Source: Opeltia flavorubescens (lineage: Eukaryota; Ascomycota; Lecanoromycetes; Teloschistales; Teloschistaceae). Taken from it: a stretch of DNA of 64,000 nt. Position 1 is the first letter of the stretch. Each line of letters opens with the position of its first letter. Below the pieces are notes generated by a model, which was not told where the DNA came from, did no database searches, and was given only the letters and a program-made list of their open reading frames with translations. Shown in pieces: positions 1-16,419 of the stretch. The stretch spans positions 992,001 to 1,056,000 of the forward strand of contig KE546969.1 in NCBI GenBank assembly GCA_000442125.1, in the 5' to 3' direction. The position numbers and the translations under genes were made by a program.

Positions 1-1049
1 TCAAGTCTCTGAGAGCCATAAGGCGTTTGACGATCTCCTGCCACGACACCGTTTGTATGTCGGTATCAGGTATCTCGAGGAGGTAGCGGTAGAAGTTGTG
101 CATGAGATGGAGGCGACGGATGTCTAAGAAGTATTGGAACAGTTTGCCAACCCAAAAGAATGCGAACAGCCAGATGAGAAGATTCGCAGTGCTGGACATA
201 TTATTTGTGCACTTGGGTATCAGTATTTCTGACATTGTATGACTTGTGCGAACCTTTGAGAAGTTGATGCACGAAGTGAGAAAGGTGCTGAAACCTACCA
301 CAAAGGCTAGAGTGCTACGTACGAGAACGGTCAGTGAGTCCTCGAAATTCGAACTAGAAGCTGACATACAGGAGATTGAGAAACCTGCTAAGAAGTATAG
401 ACCATATCCCGTTCCCAAGGAAGTAATCGTAAACATCCCCAAGAAAGTTGTCCAAATCCTCGACGTTAGCCCATCTCCACATTGCACGGTCCCGAGGACT
501 TGCGATAGTAAGACCTGCAAACGGGGCGCCCGAGTGCTCATTTTTGTCGCGTCGGCGTGGTGTTTCGGTATGCAGACGCTGTCGTTCTTGCGTCGCTTGC
601 CATCTCGCCCTCGTAGCTTGGGTAGCAGGACCAGGCATTGGGGATGCCAGTGGTTTCGGTTGTTGTTCCCTGAGTGGCGAGACGGGGCTTTCGTGATCCT
701 CGATAAGTAAAGACTGGGGAACTTCGTCGTCATCCTCTATCGCATCGGGTATATTGGAAGATGGTTGGGGTCTCTGGTGTTGCGAGGACCGCGGACTCGG
801 CAACTTTTGCAACGCTCTATGTTCCACTTTGGTCAAGAGGTTGCTTTGACTTGCCGTGGCATCTGCGATAGCATCATCGAGCTCATAGTCATGAAAATCT
901 TGTCTCAGGTTCTCCTCATCCACGGCCATGGCTGCTCTTTGCTCGACGTCGGATTGATCGGAATCCTCGTCCTGTTGGCGCAAGGTTTCGTAGATGGACG
1001 GACTACCGGTTTCTGGGGGCAAGAAGCGTGAGAGAATGTTTGATGCCAT
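1..1049 (-). CDS. ATG9: Autophagy-related protein 9 (Atg9), N-terminal part, cut by window edge
   Basis: Multi-spanning membrane scramblase carried by small vesicles that seed the autophagosome membrane. Two exons are visible: 370-1049 and 1-314, joined by a 55 bp GT-AG intron (315-369). The first about 190 residues are a disordered acidic/Ser-rich cytosolic region. After it comes the family block [16 protein letters not shown], then the first membrane segment. Splicing gives [16 protein letters not shown], and exon 2 continues through the second membrane segment to the block [19 protein letters not shown]. These blocks are diagnostic of Atg9. The start is the first ATG of the long open frame. 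The rest of the gene lies left of the window. It diverges from COG6 with 384 bp between the start codons. Confidence 0.95.
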
Positions 1050-1433
1050 ACTGAGTTGAAGAGGAGCGAGCTTTCTGTGAGCCTGAGTTGCCTGGATTCA
1101 GTCACTTAGCCCATCCCCAAGGGGTAGGCGTATGACCAGGACGTGCTCATCGGCTGATGAGCCAGTGATTCTATGATTAATGCATTCTCCACTGAGTCAC
1201 TTTATTCGTAACAAGAATCAAGCTAAAGTGTTGTACCACCCGATGATATGGTTCAAAGCTGTGGGATCCTCAACCTCGAGCTACTCCATCAACATTCCAC
1301 TTCCGAGGTCTTCTGCGTGAACCCGTGAAAACACCCACCGTACCGCAACCAGGTCTGTGCTCTCCACCCCCCTCTCCCATACCCTCCATATATCATATGC
1401 ACGGAGGTGAAAGGTTGATCAGTAGCCCGCAGC
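1050..1433. promoter_or_regulatory. Shared divergent promoter region of ATG9 and COG6
   Basis: The 384 bp between the two start codons must hold both promoters and 5' leaders. No convincing TATA box was picked out. A TGAGTCA heptamer lies at 1193-1199. A pyrimidine-rich stretch at about 1362-1385 precedes the COG6 start, as is common at fungal start sites. Confidence 0.6.
1193..1199. promoter_or_regulatory. TGAGTCA heptamer, possible Gcn4/CpcA site
   Basis: Exact match to the palindromic core bound by the Gcn4/CpcA family of amino-acid-starvation activators. It sits about 145 bp from the ATG9 start and 235 bp from the COG6 start. A 7-mer can occur by chance, so the role is inference. Confidence 0.3.
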
Positions 1434-3600
1434 ATGTCGCAGAAGCTTCCCGAAAGCTACGATGAAAGATCAGGTGTCTCTACAGCCCAGCGGTCTAATG
1501 CGCTCTCTACCAAACTCACAGGCGTTCTCTCCGTTTCCTACACCGACACCGAGATTCGAGATGCCTTACACCTGCTGGACTTGAAGAAAGTCCAGAATAC
1601 CCCGGATGTCCGGCGGAGGCTACGTCTAGATCTACAGAAAGAAGTCATAGATTGCAATGGTAGTATTGTTCGAGATTTCGGCCTGGTTGCGGAGGTTGGT
1701 TCGCCAACCATGTATTCTTGACTGGTTTTGCTGAGTTTCTCAGCAACTCAGACAAGTTGGATCTATAATCTCAAGTCTGAACAGATGTTGTGATGGAATG
1801 CGGCGCCAGGTAGCCGCAGCAAAGTTAGAGAACGCTCCTGTCCTTGATGAGGCTTCGCAACTGCTGGTTCAGAGGCAAGAGTTGGAGAAGAAGAAGCAAC
1901 TGCTAGATGCATTCAACAAGCACTTTATCCTCTCTGATGAGGAACTCACGTCGCTGACTGCCGCTGCCGAGCCTGTTGATGAACGTTTCTTTGTCCTCCT
2001 GGCTCGGGTCAAGCAAATTTATTCCGACTGCAGAGTATTACTAGGCAGCGAGAATCAAAGACTCGGGCTAGAGCTCATGGATCAGAGCTCCGGACATCTA
2101 AATAATGGTTATCAAAAGCTTTACCGATGGATCCAGAAAGAATTCAGGACCCTTGATCTCGAGAATCCGCAACTTAATGCTTTCATCCGAAGGTCGTTGC
2201 GTACTTTGGCCGAGCGACCTGCACTGTTTGAAAACTGCTTGGACAATTTTGCTGATGCCCGAGAGCACGTCCTGGCCGATGGCTTCTATGCCGCCCTGAC
2301 TGGCTCGTCAGCGAATCAGGACAGCGATCTAATGATGAAGCCTATCGAAATGCACGCTCATGACGCACTTCGTTACATTGGTGACATGCTGGCGTGGACA
2401 CATTCTGCGACTGTATCTGAGCGAGAAACCCTCGAAAGCCTCTTCATCGCTGAAGGAGACGAGATGGCCAAAGGCATTCAGGCCGGCAGAAACAGTGAAC
2501 CTTGGTCTTCATTAGATAGTGAAAGCTTCGACGGCCAAAAAGCCCTGGATGATCTCGTAAATAGGAACATGGCTGGGGCAGCCAGAGCTCTCCGACAGCG
2601 CGTCGAGCAAGCTCTCCAAGGTCAAAACGATCCTGTTATCGTCTACAAGATTGCAAACCTTGTCGGCTTCTACCACGTTACTCTTACCAAATTGCTCGGG
2701 GCAGAGTCATCCGTGATAGAAACCCTTTCTCGCCTCACAGAATCTGCTATGCGCCAATTCGAAGCGTTGCAAAGCGACAACACAGCCAACATGCAAGCGG
2801 AGCTCACACAAACCCCTTCAGACCTGAGCGTGCCCGATGTCCTGGAAGAAACTCTAAATCAGCTAAGGATGCTGATGGGAAGCTTCGAATCTTCTCTAGC
2901 ACCGACCGAGTCTCGAGAAGAGGAATTTCAACCTATCCTAGCTCAAACTTTAAAACCCGCAATAGACGCCTGCGTCAACATTTCCAAGGATTTAGAAATG
3001 CCGGCGAACCACATTTTCCTCCTCAACTGCTACACCACCAGCAAGAAAACCTTACAGCCGTTTGACTTCACACACTCACTCATCGAGCAAATTGATACCG
3101 CTATCGAATCATCGACGACAAAACTCGTAGACTACCAACACGCTTTCTTCCTACACGTCTCCGGCCTTCACCCTCTACTCACCGCCTTAATTCCACTCTC
3201 AGAATCAGAGAAAGACCTGAACAAAGTCCCCAATCTCCCTCCATTCCAACCCGCAGCACTCAACGAAGCCAGCCAGACTCTCGATGATTTCTTGCCCTCT
3301 GCCATGATGGATGCGATGGAAAACCTCAAGCGCCTGAAGGACGTCAAGTTAGCTGGAGACATCACGTCCGAAGCTGCTGATCGATTTTGCGAAGATTTTG
3401 AATTTGTGGAAGAGAGGTTGGCGGCTGTAGATTCAATGTTGGGTGAAGATGGCGAGGCCGAAGATAAGAGCGATGTGAATGAAGATGACGATGAAGGCAG
3501 CGTGGAGAGGACGAAGGTGCAACGGCGAAAAGAGAATGCTGTGTTGCTCAAAGAAGTGTACCCTAGGACGAGTGGAGAGATCAGAGTCTTACTTAGCTGA
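1434..3600 (+). CDS. COG6: Conserved oligomeric Golgi complex subunit 6 (COG6)
   Basis: Lobe B subunit of the COG tether, which captures retrograde vesicles at the Golgi. Two exons, 1434-1694 and 1744-3600, are joined by a 49 bp intron and give 705 residues, the usual length for fungal Cog6. The intron call restores the family sequence between VRDFGLVAE and the coiled-coil segment around [10 protein letters not shown]-like residues (here [11 protein letters not shown]). [12 protein letters not shown] follows, a strongly conserved Cog6 block. The remainder is alpha-helical without membrane segments. The C-terminal part has an acidic insert (EDDDEGSVE). The start ATG lies downstream of a pyrimidine-rich leader. 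Confidence 0.95.
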
Positions 3601-3855
3601 GGTGGGGAAAGTTTAGGTACCAGGCAAGAAGCCATTATTTTATTGCTTCTTTGCTAACGTCTCAACCTCGGTGCAATCGAGCTTGCACGCCATCGATGCT
3701 TCCTCTTGAATCAATGAGTAGTACCGAACACCAATATTGTCACGATGAACAATGAACCACCTCATGTGTAGATTCGCTATGCTACCTCCGGCAACCTCGA
3801 AACTCCGTTGCCATGCGTCTGAACCAAATGGATCCATTCCGCCCAACACTGTCCG

Positions 3856-6371
3856 TTAGAATAAACCCAGCAAATCCTCGTTTGTCTTTTTACCTCCTCC
3901 GCCACCTTGCTCGCTCGCAAGCTGTTGACTCGCCGGCGGTGGCTGACTTCCGGCGCTCATGTCCAGATCTGCGAATCCACCCAGCATATCCTGATGATAT
4001 GTGCTGTTTCCATTCGACTGTGCTACCCCGTTCGAAAGACCCATCAGATCGTCAAGATTATTCCTCGTCGGCTGAGCTCCTATTGGAGAGGTAAGGTCAA
4101 CAGCAGGGGAAGCGACGCGTTGCGGTGTTCCTGCAAGACCTTCCAGACCAGAGAGCCCAGCTGCTGGCGACTTCTGGCTTGAGGCGGGTGCTGCGCCATC
4201 GAAGTCGATGTCCAGGAGGTTTTCCGCATTAGTCTGCGTAGGAGGTTGAGCGCCTGACACTGCAGCAGCAGCAGCGGCTGCTGCGAGTGGGTTTTCGCGA
4301 GCGTTTTGTAACTGTTCTTCTATTGCCGCTTTCTGAACGGCGTCGGCGCCGTATCGGCCTTGACCAATGAAGGCTTCTGGTGGCTTGTGATAGACGGAGG
4401 AAAGGGTTGAGAGTTCATTAAGTAGGCGGTCTAGGAGGACGGGAGGGAGTGACGCGATGGTGGAAGTGATGGGAGGTTTGTCGGAGAGGACGACGTTCTG
4501 AGCGACTTGGGGGTTGCTGCTGAGAAGCCTCCAATAAACATAAGCACGGTCGCGGACGTCGGGGTTGTCATTCTCGGCGGTAGCAGCTTGGAAGATTTTT
4601 TGGACAAGTTGTTGGGCCTGCGGTTGGTCTGGCTTTTTGAGGAAGTATTTGACGACAGCGGTAAGGATTTGTAGCTGAGTCTTGAGAACATCAGCGATAT
4701 TTCGGAAGTGAAAACGGCCTTGCTTACTTGAGTGAATTCCTCCATGAATCCATCGACGAATCCAGCCAATATATCGCCGGCATTACTGATCTTTTCTGCA
4801 TACTCACCAACGATCCAGATAAGTGAACCTCTTGCATTAGGCTCGTCCAACTCGTCTATGCATTTGCACAAAGTTGGTATTATTCCTTCATATCCTGGAT
4901 ACTTTCGGAATATGTCTTTGATGACGACGATCGCCTCTTGTACAACGTAGTTGACCTTGGTGTTTATGAGGTCGAGCAATGTGTTTACACACTTTTCGCT
5001 CCCACTTTCAATCTTGATGGCAACTTGGCCTATCGCTTTGACGGCTCTTTTCACGATGTCCATGTCAACCTCCAATGCGTATTCTTTGAGCTCTGCAAGT
5101 AATTGGTCTACGTTCTTATCATTGGCTATCCGGACCATGATTTCGAGTTTCTGAAACTTGATATACGATGGATCGTCATATTTGCAAAAGAATACCCGAA
5201 GCTCCTTGCTAAGGATATCGGGCTGTTTCTGAAGCAAAAGGTCAATGTTTCGCAGAGCTACGTATTGCACCTCTGGAGGTGATGCAACTAATGTGACTAG
5301 GTGCCAATTAGTAAGACGCCCTAGGGTGGTGTCCATTCGAGTACGAACCGAGAGGAGGCGCCATTTTCTTCAAATACGATCTTGCCGCCTCGGGATTAAT
5401 AAATTTCATATGCAGAAAAACGACTTTGACTGCCGCAAGAACGACACTCGGATTGACGTGTTGAAACTGTGGCGCTACCCTTTCACAGATATGTTCGGCT
5501 TCCTTTACATCCGATGCTTTGTAGTCTGCAAGTGTCGTAAGTATCGTGACTCGTCCCCATTCGGTACATTCGTTGAGAGCCATTAGAAGCTTTTTGAGTG
5601 TGTGGGGGGATATTCGGAGGGCTTTCGTTTCAGGCGCTACTTCATTGATTTCGGCTAGCGCTGTGACGGAGTTTGCGACGACCATGGGATTTGGGTCGCC
5701 AATCAACTCTTGGAGTGTTTCTAGGAAGCCATTCTCAAGGCATAGAGAGGGATTGATATCAAAGAGTTTTGCAACGCATATCGCAGCCGTCTTCCGCACA
5801 TAGGGCGATTCGTCCTTCAGGGTTTTCCTTAGGGGTTCCTCCATGTAATCGACGATCTTGTCTACCCTTATGCAGCCCATGGTCCTTATTGCCAAAGCTC
5901 GAACGAGGGGATTTGGATCTTCGGAATCTTGTACAAAGGTATTGACGGCCAGGATGCAGAGGTCTGGGTGTGATTTGGCGTAATTCCTGCTATCGGTATA
6001 AGTTGACTGGCCCAGAGCAAAGGGCTGATAGCTTAACGAACATCAAATAAAGGTATACAAGCTTCTTCTGATCAATATCGGCAGTGGCTATGTTCTTGAG
6101 AACATCTGGAAAGAGGGCTGATACATCCTTGCCCAATGTCATTGACATGATTGTCTTTTGGATAGCCTCTTTCCTTGACAGTCATCAGTATGGTTCGGTC
6201 TTGCGTCAAAAACCTTTCGCACCTTTCGTAGGCATATTGAGAACTATAGAAAAAGTGTTCAGCAAGATTCTTTTACCGACTTTCTCGTACTCACACCAGA
6301 CCTGCCCTCAACTCAAACGTTTCCCCCTTTCTCGGGGCAGCCAATGCGTTCTTCAACCTATTGACTGCCAT
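3856..6371 (-). CDS. APL2: AP-1 complex subunit beta (beta-adaptin)
   Basis: Large subunit of the AP-1 clathrin adaptor for trans-Golgi/endosome sorting. Six exons: 6295-6371, 6223-6243, 6042-6173, 5349-5986, 4728-5296 and 3856-4680, giving 753 residues. The start is [24 protein letters not shown]-like trunk blocks follow ([55 protein letters not shown]). Exon 2 is only 21 nt and encodes SQYAYER across two junctions. The C-terminus has a clathrin-box-like run (LLDIDFDG) and ends LLGLF. There is no separate appendage domain, as usual for fungal AP-1 beta. AP-2 beta is less likely given the N-terminal match. The 3' end converges with COG6, leaving 255 bp. Confidence 0.95.
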
Positions 6372-7172
6372 ATTGGGCTATACGATCAAGGCCGCGACAG
6401 CAGTCGCACCTTGTTTTGAAACTTCCAAGTTGCTAAAACGAGACTCGAGTTGTTGAATACGAAATATGCTGGCGTTTGTGCAATCTTGAGAGTATGTTCA
6501 CGACAATAGTAGTCCGCGTTGGCTATAGATCTCAGGCTTCCCAGATTAATAGGGTTCTAGTTGGTTAAAATGGGCATGCCTGGTTTGGGGTTCATGCAGA
6601 AGCGGGCGTCGGAAATCGCGCCAAGCGCGGCGGAGGGGCGGGAGAGTGGACACGGCAGATCAGATCAAGTCTCTTCTTCCTGGTGCTTGCATCTAAGTTC
6701 AAGGCAGTCTCAAGCGCAGGCAACTAGCGGAATTCCATGGTATGCCTCACTCGGAATAGTTACAACTTGAGGCCAGTCTTTGATCTCGAATATCCACAGG
6801 CAAATTTACCAAACCTTCGTCGACTCTTTGTAGATGCAAGGACCGAGGTGGAGGAGAGTTCATATTCTAGGACTGCTGTACGACCGACCATTGATGGAAA
6901 GGCTATGTAGATCGAGCTGACCTTGCGCCAAGTTTTACAACCTGATCTTTTTCATGTCTTCGGTTGCCGCTTTCAGCATCATAGCCCAAAGAATGAGCGG
7001 CAAAACAATACACGCATATCAGTAGAATGTACATTAAATACCATCCATATAAGCATATCCCGCTGAGCGCCGAAGCAGTGCCCGAACACCTCGCTCATAT
7101 CATCTTAAGCAACAATGCACACATCATAAGACCACATATACTCATACCACACAATTCTCGGAAGAATCGTGT
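6372..7172. other. Gene-free interval between AP-1 beta and the HIRIP3-like gene
   Basis: About 800 bp holding the AP-1 beta promoter and the 3' region of the HIRIP3-like gene, both on the minus strand. No coding segment with family resemblance, tRNA or repeat was seen. Confidence 0.5.
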
Positions 7173-8269
7173 TCAATCGGACTCGTCGCCATCGTCATCT
7201 TTCAGGAAGTCGAGCTCCTGTAAGCCTCTGGCAAGCTTTCTCTTGGGCCTTCCCCCGTCTTCGCCATCTGACTCGACTTTACCCCACTGCTCATTCCCGG
7301 CTTTGACGGCTTCAAGATCGGCCATGAGCTCCCGTTCCTCACGTATCTGAGTAGCCTTCTCCTGCGAATAACGACCCGACATACCTGCCTCGGCAAGCAT
7401 ACCTTTCAAATGATGTATCTTGGCTTTCGGCGTATCGTATGGAGCGAGCTCTTTGAACCACATTTTTCGAATACCACATTTGACTAACCATCCTTGAAGA
7501 CGCTTGATCTCTTCGGAATCTGGGTCAGAAGGCTGCTGTGACGGCTTTGCTGCTTTTGAACGTTCCTTCTTTTTAGATTTCGGTTTCTCCGAGCCAGCCT
7601 TTCGAGCTCTTTTCTTAGATTTCGGTTCATCATCGATGAGGACCGATAGCTCACTCTCCGAACCTGGCTCTGACGGGACCTGGGTTACCTTCTCCTTGCC
7701 ATCTTTCTCAGAGGCTGCATTCTCTTGCTGTTCATCCAAATCTGAAAGAGCACTACTACTTGAAGATAGACGATTGCCAGGCTTCTCGACCGCTGATGCC
7801 TTCGAAGATGTCCCAGCGCGATGAGTCCCCCCGTCTCTCGACTTATTATTCTTCTGTCGCTTCGTTGGGCCTTCATTGCTCGCAGAAGGCCGTTTCCTAC
7901 CATTGACCGCTTTGCCATTTGCAATTGATTGTTCCTTAACAGGACTCGAATCTGGGGCCGGTTGCGATGAAGGAGGCTGGCTCTGTTCTTCTAGAGCAGC
8001 CTAAATCCCGTCAGCTTGAGAAAGCACCGTCGAGCTTTGGAGCAGCAGACCGCTTCTGACTGTATGATGTCTTTACTTCTCGCATTCCACGTAATGTGGC
8101 TCTTGAAGAAGCCATCGTCCAGTCCAAGATCTTGCTCAACTCTTATCCGTAACCTCTTGACTGTCAATTGCTCCGGGTCGCTTTTATGGATTTCCCCTAC
8201 CGTAAGGCGAAGCGCTCTTTCCAATTGCGCGTCGGAAACAGGTGCAGTAGATGCTTCGCTCATTGACAT
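7173..8269 (-). CDS. HIRIP3-like nuclear protein with DEK C-terminal-type domain
   Basis: Two exons, 8051-8269 and 7173-8000, with a 50 bp intron; 348 residues. Residues about 10-70 (ALRLTVGEIHKSDPEQLTVK and following) look like a DEK C-terminal domain, a small helical DNA-binding fold. The middle is Ser/Lys-rich with several basic nuclear-localisation-like runs (KKRARKAGSEKPKSKKKER). Residues about 238-310 (EEIKRLQGWLVKCGIRKMWF, then LKGMLAEAGMSGRYS) resemble the core of HIRA-interacting protein 3 and related H2A-H2B chaperones. The tail is acidic (FLKDDDGDESD). Inferred role: nuclear histone chaperone or transcription co-factor. Family identity is moderately sure; no fungal gene name is assigned. 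Confidence 0.8.
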
Positions 8270-10661
8270 GCTTTCGTACTGCAGGTGTTGATCCGGTGGC
8301 CTGGGTGGGAATACTGCACGTTCTCGACGCGCCGATGACCGAGGAAAGCGGAAAGGTTTCTTACTATACTCAGTATGGCAGGCCTAACCGGTATATGATC
8401 GATAGACCTCTTAGCCTCATTCAATTAGCGCGATAGGCGGGAGTTCTCCTAGGATCGGACACCACGTGCCATTTGAAACAAGAATGCAATCGACAAGTTC
8501 AAAGTGACTAGCCATGATCGGTAATCCAAAACTTCGTGTGAAAATTTAGATTCTACTCAATATGGACTCACGACCATATTCGATTATAAAGTTCTCTGAA
8601 CAATAGGTGATGGAACGCTTACTGTCAATGCGATCTTACCATAGCGAATATTGCGATACCAACTCGATAAGCAAAAACGGCAACTTGCATTGAATTGAGA
8701 AGTACGCTGGTGGAGCAAGGCTAAATCTGTTAGTTGCATTGATTCACTGGAACGAATGTACTTCGCAGCGCTTCCGTTAACATACAGAAATCCTGACAAA
8801 ACATAAACATTGTTGTGAAACCTCTAGATTGGCGCACAATGATGTTCAACAAGCGATTGTACCTTAATGAGCATATAATCGGATGAGTAAACCAAGCTGC
8901 AGCTTTATCCCGATGTTGTGATATCTCTCCAGGTCTGTTATCCCGATTTCCAGCGGTCTAGCGTTGGCTGGGGAAGTGACGTACCCTGGAAGGATCTTTT
9001 TGGTGGGGTAGCTTATCCATGTAGGACTATCGCTCGCGGCTCGCAGCGGATAGGGTACGCGAAGCACGAATTCGTGGATCGTCCCGGCCCACCCCAAAGC
9101 TAGATATACCGGACTCCCCTTCTCTCCGCGGACGAGACTCAAGTAGAAGCCGATTGGTAAAAGACTTCGGCTTCTTGCTCGCAGTCCATGATGAATGTTG
9201 GTGATGATCAGGACATCCCTGTATGCCAACTCCGCTATCACAAATCGCAATTGACGATAGTTGGGCGGAAAGCCAGGTGGATAGCCTTACCTAAAGAAAA
9301 GCTAACAACTTTATGTGAGATGCGTGAAGGACTGCTCTACCACTTTATGAGTTCTTTGTGGTGGGAGCTTGCAAATTTCCTCAGTTTCGTTCTTGAACCT
9401 GCCTTTACCAAGGCTAAGATTGTCTCAATTGTGTCCCAAGCGTTTCATGGCTAATGCTAAGAAACTCAAGAGATCACCTCCCGTTTATTAGGTTATTAGC
9501 GAAAAGCAGATGTAAGCTAGTTCCGCGTCTCCGTCCAATCTAGAAGTACTAGTACATGTACGGAATCAGCTCCATCAGGCTCGGATCCTTTAGGCACATT
9601 CGGCACACTGCAATGCTTACTCTAATCGATCTGGGGAACCAGCTGTACCATCTTGAACGAAGTAGTCATGATCTCGTTCAAGAGAGGTCGCTATTCCATT
9701 GCACTACATTCTATCCTATACCACGGGAACGGAATTTACTCGGGCTGGGAGCAATTCAAAACCTGCACTGCTTTCACCTGTACTTGTTGCCCAAGAAAAC
9801 TTTTGGTAACATATGCAACTAATGGCACCTATCGATCTTAGGAGTTGTGAACCCACGATTTTGCCGAACACAGCAACCGTGATGCTTCCTCAATTGCAAC
9901 ATGAGCCATACCCTCTATGATAATTCAGTATTATCCTTGTCAACATGCGGCGATCCTCTAGTGATTATGTTGGATCAGGGTTACAGCGATCGCCTTTCTC
10001 GCATCTCAGATATCATTCTTTCTTTATCTCTGTGTATGTTTCTCCTTCTCACACTTTTTCGGCAAATATCGTGACTTTGCATGCCGTTATGACCTCATCC
10101 AGCTTCGAAGGATGAGAGGTGAAGCACTATAATGTAGGTGCGGCCAGCCTTCTGATTGGACGAGACTGACGAAGCAACGGTCGAACATAACGCGGTTCGG
10201 TAGGGTTATTGCTTACGCTGATCATTCTTAGCAGGCACTGTCAGACTAGGCGAGCCCTTGTTGAACGCAACTTTGACTACCAATCGATAACACAAATCAC
10301 GCTTGAACACATGTGAGGCACGGCCAGTCCCTCGAGCGATTTGGATTGGTATCTTGGACTGGGAGGTCTTTTCAGCTGCATGTAGTCAGCCTGCAACTGA
10401 CCGGCAATCCAAGTGGCGTGACAAAGCTTGAGGAAAATCCGAAAATGCTTATCCCTACAAGAGGGCGTTCATGCCCGCCATCTGCGCCATATACGACATT
10501 TGGCTTGTCAGGAACATATCAGATCTGTCACAACAGTTTAGCTTCAGATCCCGAACTTTGTGCTTATAATTACCACTCTCCCGCGATACCAATTGGCCTC
10601 ATAACCCATCGAGAGATTCATTTATACATCGAAATTTCATATTCAATTCTTCATTAACAAT
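8270..10661. other. 2.4 kb gene-free stretch upstream of the halogenase
   Basis: No supported gene was found. The longest open run is minus strand 8864-9250 (128 codons), followed by plus strand 10313-10657 (114 codons). Neither has a recognisable motif or splices into a longer frame. The base composition is not strikingly AT-rich, so repeat-induced mutation is not evident. The last 200 bp presumably carry the halogenase promoter. Confidence 0.4.
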
Positions 10662-12853
<2,192 letters not shown>

Positions 12854-13429
12854 GTCTGTTTACGGTTCTTATTGAGATTAAATCAGGCATCAATTTCGAT
12901 CATAGCGGTATCATATGACTGATATGAAAATAGCATATAGAAGATTGCATTCTTTCTAGTCTCTTCTGACATTTCCTTGCATTTCAAGTTGATTTTTTGC
13001 GAGAGACCTTTCATGCTCAAGAGAAAGTTTCTCCCAAAATAAAATATCAAGGTCAATTGAAATCTGGGGAACAAGGGTCCGAAAACCCCACTATGCCGCT
13101 TGTATATTTTCTAAGTCGATACAGTCAAATTTATTCCATGATCCTAAATCTGAAATCCTAACTGCGCTGTAACGTTTTCCGTTGTAAGCTACCAGTTGTG
13201 ACTGTCCCCTTGACATTCATCCAACTTTGAATAGATATATGTACTATGAAGTCTGAGTCGACTCTGATGTAGCTTACAGCCTCAATCTTTGATTGTACTT
13301 GTTCCATGTTTCACTTGCTTTTTTTGTATAATAAATGTCTTCTCGTTGCTTTCTCGCGCTAGAAAGATCTCGTTCTCTACTTTGGATGATCTAGGCAGCC
13401 CTCTCGACCACATCAACCCTCTAGACGTC
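12854..13429. other. Intergenic region, halogenase to chitinase
   Basis: 576 bp, fairly AT-rich. It holds the halogenase 3' end and the chitinase promoter. An in-frame open run at 13289-13429 could extend the chitinase N-terminus, but it does not look like family sequence. Confidence 0.4.
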
Positions 13430-15011
<1,582 letters not shown>

Positions 15012-15113
15012 TATTCTATCCGTCAACTCAATCTGGCTGCGTGCAGTGAACATCTTGAAATCCTCTTTTCAATCTCAATTCATTCGATGATGACGTGCTA
15101 TCTTAGATCTGAT

Positions 15114-15795
<682 letters not shown>

Positions 15796-16419
15796 CTCGA
15801 CAGAGATGTCGTCCTCAACCTGATGCAGATGTAGGGAAAGTCATTTTGGATATTGTGGAGATGAGGATGTGTACAGCTCGCTTAAACTTGCGCTTGCCTT
15901 CATTGGGCAAAGGACATGCCGCCCCGGTCGGAAGTCCCCACTAGTCTATCATCACAAATATCGAAGTGACCTCCATAATTTTGTTCATTAGCTTGCTGGC
16001 TCATGAATCATATAACCGACCAAAGCCTAGGTCGGCTTTTTGTTGGGGGCACATCCCTATCAGCTTAATGTAGGAGCCGATACATTGATGTACTGGATTG
16101 GCTGTAACAGAACCTGGTGCAAGAATCTTACCACAACACAGAGAATCCACACAGCTAACCCTGTCCTTTGAGCTGGCCTGAATATGCCGCTGGCATGTTT
16201 TTGCGCTGGCTAGGCGACGCAGTCTTTTCTGGATTTATCTCATTGTTCTGTCGTATGAGATTTTCTCGCATGTTCGCATATCGATATTTGCGCTTTAAGG
16301 ATATGACACCTTCAAAAGGGAGGGATCTCTCCCTCGTCGGCGTCTCTGTGTCTTCTGCACCTTAATCTGTGGTTGTATCATTACTCGTTCGTGAAGTTAT
16401 CAATTCAACAGTGACAATC
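15796..16419. other. Intergenic region, divergent promoters of ubiquitin-S27a and the secreted-protein gene
   Basis: The region is mostly promoter and leader. A short upstream ATG frame (MTFPTSASG then stop) occurs on the minus strand before the putative leader intron. An open run at 16168-16362 on the plus strand has no recognisable content. Confidence 0.4.

Noticed and set aside
3168-3635. 155-codon open run antisense to COG6
   Set aside because: It is the complement of a clearly coding region with strong family resemblance; Ser-rich content reflects the opposite-strand codons.
8864-9250. 128-codon open run on the minus strand
   Set aside because: No ATG-led family match, no motif, and flanking sequence does not splice into a longer protein. 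Left as unassigned sequence.
12854-13429. Possible halogenase-chitinase gene cluster
   Set aside because: The two genes are in tandem but chemically unrelated, and no further biosynthetic gene is adjacent, so a cluster is not claimed.
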